Shown piece by piece: positions 15,349-23,077 of a DNA stretch of 28,454 bases; position 1 is the stretch's first letter, and every line of letters begins with the position of its first letter. Under the pieces are notes generated by a model that was not told the DNA's origin, did not search any database, and was given only the letters and a program-made list of their open reading frames with translations. Position numbers and translations under genes: made by a program. The stretch lies in NCBI GenBank assembly GCA_035562735.1, contig DATMWB010000037.1, forward strand, positions 1 to 28,454, read 5' to 3'. Source of the stretch: UBA12158 sp035562735. Its GTDB lineage: Bacteria > Patescibacteriota > Microgenomatia > UBA12405.

Positions 15349-16407
15349 ATGTTGTCTTATAAGCGTCTAGACGCCTCAAGTAAGTTATTGGAGTTTTTGA
15401 TTTGGGCTATATTAAGTCTTTTTGGAACAAGAATATTTTTAGTGGTTTTTGACAATCCTATTATTGGAAGAGGCGATTGGCATTTTGCCCATGTACTTTG
15501 GGGTGGTCTCTTTATGCTCATCGGTATTATCATATTTCTTGTCAACTATGGGAAAAAATCGATTAAATATGCCTCAATTTTCTCAGGTATAGGTTGGGGG
15601 ATGTTTATTGACGAAATAGGAAAATACGTCACTAGTGATAACAACTATTGGTTTCGACCAGCCATAATCTTTATATATATATCTTTTATCATTCTTTTTT
15701 TGCTGTATCGCTTTCTTGAAAGAAAAACACCCCCAACAAAGTCTTCTTTATGGCATGAATTACTCGAGAGCTGTCAAGAAATTATTGATTCAGATATTGA
15801 AAAAAAAGAAAAAAAAGAAATATTGAAAAAAATAAGAAATATTGAAAAATTAACCCCTTCGTCTCACGAGTTAAAGATACTTACAGATATTAGAACTTGG
15901 TTAGAATCAACCATTCCATTAAAAGATAAGGCGGAATTTAATCTAGTCAAATTTATTGCCTCATCACTTCAGATATCTTATAGTCGTCTTTTTAAAAAGA
16001 AAGTTGTTTATTATAGTTTAATCGCATATAGCTTTTGGTACATTTTAGACAAATTATATGACACCGTCAGACTCATCTTAAATTCCAATAAATTACTCCT
16101 CCTTCAAGACTATTATCGCCATTATGACTTTTTTTCCCGAGCCGATGTCTATATGATTAGTTTGAAATTTATTATCGAAGTACTTATTGCCACTCTTTAT
16201 ACCATCGGTCTCTATTTTTGGCTTAGAAAAAAGACAAGTAAGGGGATAAAGTTTTACCAGTTTGGATTGCTACTAAATATTTTCATTGGCTCTATTATTA
16301 AATTCTATTTTGAACAGTTTAGTGCAGTTTTAAGTCTAATATTAGCCTTATTACTTTGGTCTTGGTTGGACAACTATCGACGAGAACGTGTTCTCCATAC
16401 CAGATAA
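15349..16407 (+). CDS. Polytopic membrane protein of unknown function
   Basis: 352 residues with about seven hydrophobic helices: two near 14-35 and 40-65, two at 72-90 and 103-120, a soluble stretch of about 100 residues with a short charged coiled coil (IEKKEKKEILKKIRNIEKL), then three more helices from about 220 to the end. Conserved-looking motifs are WHFAHVLWGG (intramembrane His) and GWGMFIDEIGKY (acidic pair next to a Gly-rich turn), which I recall from uncharacterised membrane proteins in several phyla. The His and Asp/Glu residues within helices suggest a transporter or membrane enzyme, but no function can be given. The ATG is 5 bases from a -10 TAGAAT. Confidence 0.8.
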   Translation: MLSYKRLDASSKLLEFLIWAILSLFGTRIFLVVFDNPIIGRGDWHFAHVLWGGLFMLIGIIIFLVNYGKKSIKYASIFSGIGWGMFIDEIGKYVTSDNNYWFRPAIIFIYISFIILFLLYRFLERKTPPTKSSLWHELLESCQEIIDSDIEKKEKKEILKKIRNIEKLTPSSHELKILTDIRTWLESTIPLKDKAEFNLVKFIASSLQISYSRLFKKKVVYYSLIAYSFWYILDKLYDTVRLILNSNKLLLLQDYYRHYDFFSRADVYMISLKFIIEVLIATLYTIGLYFWLRKKTSKGIKFYQFGLLLNIFIGSIIKFYFEQFSAVLSLILALLLWSWLDNYRRERVLHTR

Positions 16408-16412
16408 AATTA

Positions 16413-16441
16413 TTGAAATTATAGGATATATTTGTTATAAT
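16413..16441 (+). promoter_or_regulatory. Promoter of ssrA (tmRNA)
   Basis: -35 TTGAAA (16413-16418), a 17-base spacer, and extended -10 TGT-TATAAT (16433-16441). Predicted start near 16448, six bases before the mature 5' end at 16454, consistent with trimming by RNase P. It is the best-formed stable-RNA promoter in the window. Confidence 0.8.
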
Positions 16442-16453
16442 TACCTACTTCGT

Positions 16454-16879
16454 GGAGATGTAATGATTTGACGGAGTCGTACTTTGAAAAACTGCAAGCC
16501 GACTTTGATTCATGAGTCGAAAAACAGAGTCAAATAAATTATGCCAAAAAATCTTTTGGTGTTGACTTGACCAAAGTTGCACAAAACGTGAATTCGTTTT
16601 TTGCTCCTAAGGACGCTAACTTAGCTTTTTGCTAAGTGTCATCCATTAGTTAGTTTTCTATTCTAAAGGGAATTATCTAGTGTAAATTAAATTAGAATGC
16701 TGTTTTTAGAATCTCGATTTTTTAAAAACTTAAGAGGGGAGTAATGTCCCCAACAATCGACACTCTAACGCTTTTCATTTACTTTAGCTGTTAGAGGTGT
16801 AGGATAAAGTAATTTAAGCTTGTAGACGTTTTTTATAGTAAACTTTCGGACCTGGGGTCACTCCTCAGCATCTCCTCCA
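16454..16879 (+). ncRNA. ssrA: Transfer-messenger RNA (tmRNA, SsrA)
   Basis: About 426 nt. The 5' GGAGATG (16454-16460) pairs with 3' CATCTCC (16869-16875), which is followed by T and an encoded CCA. The 5' side continues with GATTTGACGGAGTC, the tmRNA counterpart of the conserved GATTCGACGG, and the 3' side has a T-arm-like CTGGG/CTCAG stem. A clear H-type pseudoknot is formed by CTCTAAC/GTTAGAG (16763-16769 with 16790-16796) and TTACTTT/AAAGTAA (16779-16785 with 16806-16812). The likely tag frame starts at GCA 16579 and ends at TAA 16633, inside a hairpin (ACTTAGC/GCTAAGT): AQNVNSFFAPKDANLAFC. It rescues stalled ribosomes with SmpB, encoded by the facing gene. Confidence 0.9.
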
Positions 16880-16882
16880 AAT

Positions 16883-16909
16883 AAAAAATCCCCTTCGAGG
16901 GATTTTTTT
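16883..16909. terminator. Bidirectional terminator shared by ssrA and smpB
   Basis: A-tract, ATCCC, loop cttcga, GGGAT, T-tract: a symmetric hairpin with AAAAAA on the left and TTTTTTT on the right. On the plus strand it ends ssrA, four bases after the CCA; on the minus strand it follows the smpB stop directly, again ending in a T-run. Confidence 0.85.
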
Positions 16910-17324
16910 AGTTTCTTACTCCTCTTTTTATTTCTTCTTTCTTTATCTTTTCCCTCTTCTCAAACTTTCTCATCTTTCTCCCAATTCCAATTTCCATCTT
17001 CCACCAGATACCGTGCAAAAAAATAGCTATGGGAATCATCATATATTTTTGATTTCGATAAGATTGAAGCTTAGCAATTTCCTTAGAATTTAGAAGTAAT
17101 TTTCTTTCACCACTTTTATCTTTTTCTTGATTCTGACTGTATTTGTATGGAACTATTTCTAAATTTAAAACTGTTGGAATTCCATTAATTACTTCCACCT
17201 TTGCCCCCTTAAACTGAACGCCATTGACTCTCAAAGCTTTGGCATCAGAACCGTTTAGAACCAGACCTGCCACCATCTTGTCGCTAAAGCTATAGTCATT
17301 AGAATCTCTATTAAAATATCTCAT
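16908..17324 (-). CDS. smpB: SsrA-binding protein SmpB
   Basis: Binds tmRNA and brings it to stalled ribosomes. 138 residues, slightly short of the usual 150-160. Conserved blocks: VAGLVLNGSDAKALRVNGVQFKG, split here as the AGLVL.G.E.K.LR-like strand with Asp-Ala in place of the usual Glu-Val, then GERKLLLNSKEIAKL, MMIPIAIFL and a C-terminal basic tail (REKIKKEEIKRGVRN) that enters the mRNA channel. The central NxxxP segment is shorter and the usual H in the N-terminal block is not seen, so this is a divergent member. Genomic position facing ssrA across one terminator strongly supports the call. Its ATG overlaps the upstream gene's TGA (ATGA). Confidence 0.88.
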   Translation of the reverse strand: MRYFNRDSNDYSFSDKMVAGLVLNGSDAKALRVNGVQFKGAKVEVINGIPTVLNLEIVPYKYSQNQEKDKSGERKLLLNSKEIAKLQSYRNQKYMMIPIAIFLHGIWWKMEIGIGRKMRKFEKREKIKKEEIKRGVRN

Positions 17325-18772
17325 TTGATTTTTATCCGATAAATTTTTCCATTTTTTGTTAATACTAAAACTGCGTTATTTTTATTTTCAATTCCAATAT
17401 CATTAATTTTATTATCAGAAAAATTATATTTGTTTATGATTTTACCATCTTTACCGTAAACAAATACCATATTATCATCAACGACAAAAGCCAGAAAATC
17501 TACTTTATCAGTAGTTTTTAAACTTTTTACAGTATTTACTGTCGGTAAAAAACTCATTGAAAAATTTTCTTTTACCCCGCGATTGTATTGGTAAATTCTT
17601 CCTGATGCTCCCAACACCCATATTTTACTATCGATGCTTAAGCTTTTTGCTGGTTCATCTAACTTGGCCCCATCTTTTAACCAGCTCTTTGAATCCTCAT
17701 TCCCTAGTTTCATTATTTCTGCCAAATCATTATCAAGAAAATATGTTAATCCATTCCAGCCAACCATCTCACCAATATTGCCTTTATTGTTAATTTCGCT
17801 TTCTACAATGTCATTTCTTTTTATTTCATAAACTTTTTTCTGATCGTAACCAAACCATTTTTCTCCATTATTAAATATTCCTAGCCACGTCTTTATTCTT
17901 TCATCACTTACTACTTTGTCGGTAGATTTTAATTCTGGGTCAACCATGTTTATTTGTCCAAGTGTTGCACTCCAAAGATAGAAGATACTGTCTTTTGTCG
18001 CCATCCCTTGAAACAAATCATTACCCTCTGAAATTAAAGCAGAATCGTAGGCAACCTCATAATTTATATTTCCACCCCCCAAACCTTGTTTGATTTCCAT
18101 AATCTTAGACTTTAATTGAGACAAACCTTCCAAATATTCCTTTTTTGTCATTCCAGAATTATCAATTAATGTTTCAGTATTTTTAGCTAGCTCCAGAGCA
18201 GTATCAATGTTAACTGATCTGACACTTTCAATTTCATTAATCTTGTCCTCAACCTGACTTTTTATTGCTTCATACATCTCTTTTTGTTTTGTTATCGTTC
18301 TTTTTTGGTATCCCAAAATTGTACCTACAATTAGCATTCCTAAGACCATAAAACCGAGAATAAAATTTATTTTTTTGTTATTTCTTTCTTGAAAAAAGGA
18401 TTTTTCATTTACAAAAATTTCTTGTCTTTTTACTGGTTCAAGATTATTAAAATCAATTTTTAGTGCTGCCCCAGAAAAGACTTCTCTTTTACCATTGTTA
18501 AATTCATTTTCTGCCTTTTGATTCAAAAGCCAAATGGTGTCTCCATCTCTGATTATCCCTTCTGATTTATCAGCTAAACGAGCTTTTTGCTTGTTCCTAA
18601 TAATGATTACTTTTCCATTACCTTTCGCGTTAATAACTACTTTTTCGCCAACAATCTCCATCTGAATCATTTCAAATTCATTTTGTAGTTTAAGCACTTT
18701 TCCAACATCATCACTTTGCCAGCCTTCATCAAAGGCTTCTTTGCCGATAAATACCGTTACCTTATAATTCAT
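17321..18772 (-). CDS. Single-pass membrane protein with propeller-like C-terminal repeats
   Basis: 483 residues. Residues 1-120 are beta-rich and predicted cytosolic (VIIIRNKQKAR, EGIIRDGDTIWLLN); this recalls an FHA-like fold but without certain motifs. One helix at about 134-154 (INFILGFMVLGMLIVGTILG), a coiled-coil segment (about 158-225), then a C-terminal region of repeated short strands (FYLWSATLGQINMVDP, SIDSKIWVLGASGRIYQYN, MVFVYGKDGKIINKYN, AVLVLTKNGKIYRIKIK) like degenerate beta-propeller blades. No enzymatic motif. Translationally coupled to smpB through ATGA. The combination of cytosolic sensor-like domain and external propeller suggests a scaffold or sensor, which is inference only. 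Confidence 0.75.
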   Translation of the reverse strand: MNYKVTVFIGKEAFDEGWQSDDVGKVLKLQNEFEMIQMEIVGEKVVINAKGNGKVIIIRNKQKARLADKSEGIIRDGDTIWLLNQKAENEFNNGKREVFSGAALKIDFNNLEPVKRQEIFVNEKSFFQERNNKKINFILGFMVLGMLIVGTILGYQKRTITKQKEMYEAIKSQVEDKINEIESVRSVNIDTALELAKNTETLIDNSGMTKKEYLEGLSQLKSKIMEIKQGLGGGNINYEVAYDSALISEGNDLFQGMATKDSIFYLWSATLGQINMVDPELKSTDKVVSDERIKTWLGIFNNGEKWFGYDQKKVYEIKRNDIVESEINNKGNIGEMVGWNGLTYFLDNDLAEIMKLGNEDSKSWLKDGAKLDEPAKSLSIDSKIWVLGASGRIYQYNRGVKENFSMSFLPTVNTVKSLKTTDKVDFLAFVVDDNMVFVYGKDGKIINKYNFSDNKINDIGIENKNNAVLVLTKNGKIYRIKIK

Positions 18773-18784
18773 TAAAAAATGATA

Positions 18785-19003
18785 CTACAAAACCGTCCAA
18801 GCAATAAATACCAATAAAACCGCCGCCGCTAAATGAATATAAGAAAAAATTATCAACAATCCATTAAATTTATCCTTGATATTTTTTGACATTGTTCCAA
18901 CCTGCTTGACGATTACCAAGGCAAAAATTAAATATATAATTGCTCCCAATACCCCAAATATTTTTTCAGCCAAAACCAAATAATTATTTAGATTTCCCAT
19001 CAT
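18785..19003 (-). CDS. Small two-helix membrane protein
   Basis: 72 residues with two hydrophobic helices (about 12-32 and 47-70) joined by a short basic loop (GTMSKNIKDKFNG). Such small 2-TM proteins are common and unnamed in CPR genomes. The ATG overlaps the stop of the PH-domain gene (TAATG context), and a ribosome binding site GGGAGGG lies 7 bases upstream, so translation initiates internally in an operon mRNA. Function unknown; adjacency suggests it works with the PH-domain protein or the propeller-like protein. Confidence 0.7.
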   Translation of the reverse strand: MMGNLNNYLVLAEKIFGVLGAIIYLIFALVIVKQVGTMSKNIKDKFNGLLIIFSYIHLAAAVLLVFIAWTVL

Positions 19004-19806
19004 TATTTGACCCTCCCTTCAAGAGCTTCTCTCTCCTCTTCTTCTCTTAGGATTTGTAAAACTTTTATAATTTTTTCTGGATTTGGAACCATTTCAAAAC
19101 ATATTTCCGGAACTTCAGCCGCAGTTTGAACATACACCGAACCATAATTAAACATCGTCTGAGCAACACCCGTGACCCGTGAAGTAATGTCTTGAATCAT
19201 TGACAACTTTGCCTCTGAAAATTTTTTGTTAAGCAGATTGTTAAATTCGATGTCAATTACTCTCTCATCGGTAATTATATAAACATCAAAATACCACGAT
19301 AAAAATTTCTCAAATGAAAATGCAAAAGTGATTAAGTACCAAAACATTATCCCCATCATTTGAAACTTTGCTGGGATATCAGAAATAATCGGGACAAATT
19401 TCAACAAGCTCGGCGCCAGCGCTAATACAACGGCAGTTATTATCCATGAAACGTTTGTAAACCAATGTGGCCTAGCAACCAAAATAATTTTTTCATCACT
19501 ATCCCTTTCTTCAAAATCAAATACATGAGGTTTTATGAGTAGGGAAGAAAAGGGACTGGTTGTATGCCCAACAATGCTGTATATTTTTTTGTCTAAATTG
19601 TCATCGTTCTGACTTGTGTCACTGGCATTATTCCCTCTTTTTTCCTCAGTAATCAATTCCTTTTCAGTTTCATCTGCTATCAATAGATTCTTACCTAACA
19701 CCGACTCTTGGGTATTTTCTTTCTTTTTTATCTCGATATTTTCAATCGGTTTTGTCTCAACTTGATCGTCTGGTGCAACTGTATCCAAATCTAGTGATCT
19801 TGACAT
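19003..19806 (-). CDS. PH-like (bPH_2) domain membrane protein
   Basis: 267 residues: an acidic, low-complexity cytosolic N-terminus (1-75), a short segment ending EKIILVARPHWF, two adjacent helices (about 119-140 and 148-168), then a bPH_2 domain (about 171-255) with YFDVYIITDERVIDIEFNNLLNKK split across strands, and SKLSMIQDITSRV-like and GSVYVQT blocks. The bPH_2 family consists of bacterial membrane proteins of unknown role with pleckstrin-like folds. A -10 TAAAAT at 19819-19814 is 7 bases before the ATG, so this gene can start its own leaderless transcript even though the C15-like gene ends only 5 bases upstream. Confidence 0.85.
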   Translation of the reverse strand: MSRSLDLDTVAPDDQVETKPIENIEIKKKENTQESVLGKNLLIADETEKELITEEKRGNNASDTSQNDDNLDKKIYSIVGHTTSPFSSLLIKPHVFDFEERDSDEKIILVARPHWFTNVSWIITAVVLALAPSLLKFVPIISDIPAKFQMMGIMFWYLITFAFSFEKFLSWYFDVYIITDERVIDIEFNNLLNKKFSEAKLSMIQDITSRVTGVAQTMFNYGSVYVQTAAEVPEICFEMVPNPEKIIKVLQILREEEEREALEGRVK

Positions 19807-19811
19807 ATAAG

Positions 19812-20321
19812 CTATTTTAACATTTGGTTGACCTCAATTAAATCAGCGATATTTTTTGCTAATAACTTGGAGTTTACCCTTTTTGGTAGGTGTAAAAAAA
19901 GATGCTCGGTTGCAAGTTTTCTTTTATTAATTATCAACTGCGTCTCAAAAGCAATCCAATTACAGTTATAAGTGCCCATATTCTCAGAAATTTCAAATAT
20001 TTTAGGATCATACATTTCCATTTCAGGTAAATTCAATTCAATCTTTATCGGTGCCAAGGGATATATTGATTCTTTTCCATATACATTTCTAGCTACAGTT
20101 TCAATTCTAATTTTCTCTCCATCTCCATAAAAATCACCCAATCCGATAATTAAATCATAGACATCATTCCGAATATACTTATTGGCAAAAATTCTGGGAT
20201 GACCAAATATAACCTGATAGGTTATACCCAATCTTTGTGGTAAATATCTTTGTAAATCACTATAAGTTCTTCTTGAAACATTGGTACCCCATTGATTAGA
20301 AAATGCATAGATTAAAGTCAT
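19812..20321 (-). CDS. Peptidase C15 (pyroglutamyl peptidase)-like protein
   Basis: 169 residues, shorter than the ~210 of characterised pyroglutamyl peptidases. The family landmarks are present in order: AFSNQWGTNVS near the N-terminus (cf. the GFxPFxxxxxNPS start), IIGLGDFYGDG, RIETVARN with Glu74 (cf. LExxAxN), TYNCNW with Cys120 (cf. YxCN) and LFLHLPK with His144 (cf. FIHxP). The Glu/Cys/His set matches the C15 triad, so it may be an active cysteine aminopeptidase, though overall similarity looks low. No signal peptide; cytoplasmic. It heads the minus-strand cluster that ends in smpB. A clear -10 at leaderless distance is not evident here. Confidence 0.65.
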   Translation of the reverse strand: MTLIYAFSNQWGTNVSRRTYSDLQRYLPQRLGITYQVIFGHPRIFANKYIRNDVYDLIIGLGDFYGDGEKIRIETVARNVYGKESIYPLAPIKIELNLPEMEMYDPKIFEISENMGTYNCNWIAFETQLIINKRKLATEHLFLHLPKRVNSKLLAKNIADLIEVNQMLK

Positions 20322-20383
20322 CGTTTTATTTCAATTCCAAACTGAGTTGATAATAGCAAAACAATAATATAAATTTATATCTA

Positions 20384-20665
20384 ATGCGATTAAAAAAAAC
20401 ATATTTGTTAATTTTAGGTATATTTAAGATTTATTTAATCGTTCACGCCTTTAGGGATCTAATGCAACTGTTTGGAATTCACAACTTTATAACTGACTTC
20501 TATCATTTTCAGGGCATCAAAGACACAAATAAAATACTAAATTTAATAGGCATGCAATATCGAGTCTGGACTGAAATACCCATGTTGCTTATCGAAGTGA
20601 TTTTGATAAAAATGCTTCACAAAATGTCAAAAAAACAAAAATTATTTCTTCTCAATATTAAATAA
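20384..20665 (+). CDS. Small membrane protein, unknown
   Basis: 93 residues, with a hydrophobic N-terminal helix (YLLILGIFKIYLIVHAF, about 7-23) and a second near 62-76 (IPMLLIEVILIKML), and a basic C-terminus. Upstream is very AT-rich with possible -10 boxes such as TATAAA at 20368-20373. The last 24 bases overlap the end of the SpoIID gene on the opposite strand. I do not recognise a family; it is retained because it fills an otherwise empty divergent gap and has plausible membrane topology. Confidence 0.5.
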   Translation: MRLKKTYLLILGIFKIYLIVHAFRDLMQLFGIHNFITDFYHFQGIKDTNKILNLIGMQYRVWTEIPMLLIEVILIKMLHKMSKKQKLFLLNIK

Positions 20666-22339
20666 TCCAGATTTTAAAACAATAGCACCAGGAGCACGAA
20701 GGTTAAATATTGTTTTAAAGGTATCACCACTAAATGTAAAATCTCCCTTATCAGTCGATATTCTAATATTTTGTGTATATCCCGCCGTAGAATAATCAAC
20801 ACTAATTGAATTTATATTACTTACTGGTCCACCTTTATCACTCACTTGTCTTCTCAGTTCCTCTTTTGACCAGGCATCAGAATCACAACTCCCAATACAA
20901 TTTTGAATTTGAGACAAATGACTATAATCATTTGCTCTGGAATAGTACAAAACCGCATTGACAATATCGCTAAATTCTTCATTATTTAACCAAGGATGAC
21001 TACGACCATAAGAGGCGTTACTTCTTGTCTTATACCAACCCTTATAATACCAAGAGGACCCCGCCTTTTTTTCAAAGCTATCGTTTGGCCAACAGCCTTG
21101 ATTGCCACAACTTGTATCCCAAACTTGAGGTGTCGAATGTCCCAATGATGAATAAGAAATAGTCGCCCCCCCCGAAGTTGAAGCATACATAGTTGAAAAA
21201 ATCTTTCCTGTCGGATTACTTTTTATCACCATCCCCCGAGTATCCTCTACGGCCTGTTTCCATCTACCAGGAGAATTAAAACGACTCTTGCTATACACCT
21301 GACATCCTTCATCTACACATATAGTTCCTGACAAATTATTTGTATAGCTTAAGGCATAAGTTCTCGCGGCTATCGCCTGTGCCTTAAGCGCTTCATAACC
21401 ACCCTCATCGCCCCATTTGGCCGGCATTTCTGCAATACCGACAAGATAATTTTCTTCAAATGGTAAAGTTCCAACACTTGTTTTTATGGATCCACCTAGG
21501 TCAATTTTTTCAATTCGAATATCGCCGTAATATGCTTTTAAAATTGTTTCGTAATTTTGTCCTGCCTTTGATCGTCCAAAAGCACCATATTGACTCATTC
21601 CTTTTCGATGGGGTGCCCCAAAAGAAAATGCCGCAAAAGCAGGAGAGAAACCTGGATTATAATCAGCCCGAGAAGCTGGATCATCAGAGGAGGATACGTC
21701 ACCAACCGAAGTATTAAACATCGCTGTCTTCTCAGCAATCAAGTTTTGCTGTTTTTGACTTAATTCTGCCTTATATGCCTCTGCTTTCTGTATTTCACCG
21801 CTCAAAAAACCAAATCTATTCTCCATAGATTTTTTTAGAGAGGCGAGCTTTACTTTTTGAGCTTCTAAATCACTTTTATTTTTATTTAAAGTTTCAATAT
21901 CTTGTGAAAACCCAGTAATTGCATTTTTATCTTGAGAAATGACAGACTGGTACCAAGTGTATTGTTGGAGTATGTTACCTGTCCCTTGTGACGAAAAAAA
22001 CATCGCTAGAGGGGAAAATTTCTTTGAGTTAATATAGAATTTTTTCACTCTTTGAGACATTAAGATTTTTTGAACTTCCAAATCTGCCTCTTTATCGACC
22101 AACTTTTGATTTAAAGTTATCACCTGTTTTTCCGCATTAGCTATTTGATTTTTAGCTGTCGAAATCTTTTGCGCAAGCCCGACTGATTCCGTTTTTAATG
22201 GAGCCATTGATGCTTCAATAGCCGCAATTTGTTTCCCCAGTTCTTCAATTTCATCAGCTCTTATTTGTTTTACTTCAGATGTCAAAAAAACTAGCATTAT
22301 CATCGTCAACAATCCGATTTTTTTGATGATTTCTTTCAC
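20642..22339 (-). CDS. Exported coiled-coil protein with SpoIID/LytB domain
   Basis: 565 residues. Signal peptide (about 1-28, ending near IRADE), a long coiled coil (about 30-205) like those of PcsB and EnvC cell-division proteins, a linker, then a SpoIID domain (about 245-480) with GAPHRKGMSQYGAFGRSKAG, EENYLVGIAEMPAKW, EALKAQAIAARTYALSY and STSGGATISY. SpoIID enzymes cleave denuded peptidoglycan glycans, and the coiled coil suggests recruitment to a division or remodelling complex. Cys pairs in the SpoIID part (CVDEGC, CGNQGCW, CIGSC) could form disulphides outside the cell. The GTG start is set by an extended -10 TGA-TAGAAT with the predicted +1 on the G; the ATG just upstream is out of frame. 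Confidence 0.93.
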   Translation of the reverse strand: MKEIIKKIGLLTMIMLVFLTSEVKQIRADEIEELGKQIAAIEASMAPLKTESVGLAQKISTAKNQIANAEKQVITLNQKLVDKEADLEVQKILMSQRVKKFYINSKKFSPLAMFFSSQGTGNILQQYTWYQSVISQDKNAITGFSQDIETLNKNKSDLEAQKVKLASLKKSMENRFGFLSGEIQKAEAYKAELSQKQQNLIAEKTAMFNTSVGDVSSSDDPASRADYNPGFSPAFAAFSFGAPHRKGMSQYGAFGRSKAGQNYETILKAYYGDIRIEKIDLGGSIKTSVGTLPFEENYLVGIAEMPAKWGDEGGYEALKAQAIAARTYALSYTNNLSGTICVDEGCQVYSKSRFNSPGRWKQAVEDTRGMVIKSNPTGKIFSTMYASTSGGATISYSSLGHSTPQVWDTSCGNQGCWPNDSFEKKAGSSWYYKGWYKTRSNASYGRSHPWLNNEEFSDIVNAVLYYSRANDYSHLSQIQNCIGSCDSDAWSKEELRRQVSDKGGPVSNINSISVDYSTAGYTQNIRISTDKGDFTFSGDTFKTIFNLRAPGAIVLKSGLFNIEKK

Positions 22340-22345
22340 TCTTTC

Positions 22346-22365
22346 ATTCTATCATCTGATATACT
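22346..22365. promoter_or_regulatory. Back-to-back extended -10 promoters (spoIID-like and VirB2-like genes)
   Basis: Two extended -10 boxes face outward around a TATCA-TC-TGATA palindrome: TGA-TAGAAT on the minus strand (22354-22346) and TGA-TATACT on the plus strand (22357-22365). Each lies exactly 6 bases before its start codon (GTG 22339, ATG 22372). Confidence 0.75.
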
Positions 22366-22371
22366 TAGCCC

Positions 22372-22752
22372 ATGAGATTAAGTGCCAAATTTACAAGTTT
22401 TTCTTTGGCGGTTGGAACATTTTTTGCTACCTCTTCCCCAGTATTCGCTTTAAACAATTTATGTGCTGATGGTGTTAGTGTCGATACAGCTCTTGGTTGT
22501 GTTCCAGTTGAAATGGACAAATTTATTGCCTGGCTTTTGCCATATTTATTTGGAATTGGTGGAGGAATTGCCTTTTTACTAATGATATATGGATTTATCC
22601 TCATGACCACTAGCAACGGTGATCCAAAAGTTGTTCAAGGTGCAAAAGAAACCGTTACCTCAGCCATCATTGGTCTTCTAATTTGTATTTTTGCAATTTT
22701 CCTACTCCGTTTAATAACTATCGACATATTAAAAATTCCAGGTATTTCCTAA
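22372..22752 (+). CDS. VirB2/TrbC pilin-like small membrane protein
   Basis: 126 residues: signal peptide (about 1-26, ending SSPVFA), a short region with two cysteines (CADGVSVDTALGC, possibly a disulphide), then two hydrophobic helices (about 52-78 and 92-115) joined by the short polar loop TTSNGDPKVVQGAKETV. This layout is that of VirB2/TrbC pilins of type IV secretion and their many CPR homologues. The following gene is a paralogue with the same loop pattern. No VirB ATPase genes are in the window, so a pilus or secretion role is inferred. Leaderless ATG by promoter position. Confidence 0.75.
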   Translation: MRLSAKFTSFSLAVGTFFATSSPVFALNNLCADGVSVDTALGCVPVEMDKFIAWLLPYLFGIGGGIAFLLMIYGFILMTTSNGDPKVVQGAKETVTSAIIGLLICIFAIFLLRLITIDILKIPGIS

Positions 22753-22757
22753 TATTT

Positions 22758-23051
22758 ATGGCATATTTCAACTCCAACGCTGTATTACCCGAAAATCCTG
22801 TCACGAAATTTAACAACGTCAATAGTCTTGTATCTGGCATATTGCCTTTCATTTATGGTTTTGCTGGTTTAGCCCTTTTTATCATGTTGATCATGGGTGG
22901 TATTACCTTAATGACCGCCGCCGGTGATCCTGCAAAAAGCAAAGATGGTTATGGAAAAATTACTGCTGGGCTTATTGGCTTTTTGATAATTTTTATTTCC
23001 TATTTTGTTGCTCAAATCGTCGAAGTCGTTTTAGGAATAAAAATACTCTAG
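22758..23051 (+). CDS. VirB2-like small membrane protein, paralogue of upstream gene
   Basis: 97 residues from the ATG at 22758, 5 bases after the upstream stop; a longer frame extends back to 22683 but would overlap the first gene extensively. Two helices (about 30-53 and 69-95) with the loop TAAGDPAKSKDGYGKIT, parallel to the TTSNGDPKVVQGAKETV loop of its neighbour, so the pair arose by duplication. This copy lacks the clear signal peptide and the cysteines. The shared ITLMT/ILMT-GDP-K pattern is the best family signature. It likely forms a complex with the upstream protein. Confidence 0.75.
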   Translation: MAYFNSNAVLPENPVTKFNNVNSLVSGILPFIYGFAGLALFIMLIMGGITLMTAAGDPAKSKDGYGKITAGLIGFLIIFISYFVAQIVEVVLGIKIL

Positions 23052-23077
23052 TATCTAGTTTCTCGTTTCATTTTCTG

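Noticed and set aside
22683..22757. Upstream extension of the second VirB2-like gene
   Set aside because: It overlaps the first gene's coding sequence for about 70 bases in another frame; the ATG at 22758, 5 bases after the upstream stop, gives a protein that aligns with its paralogue.
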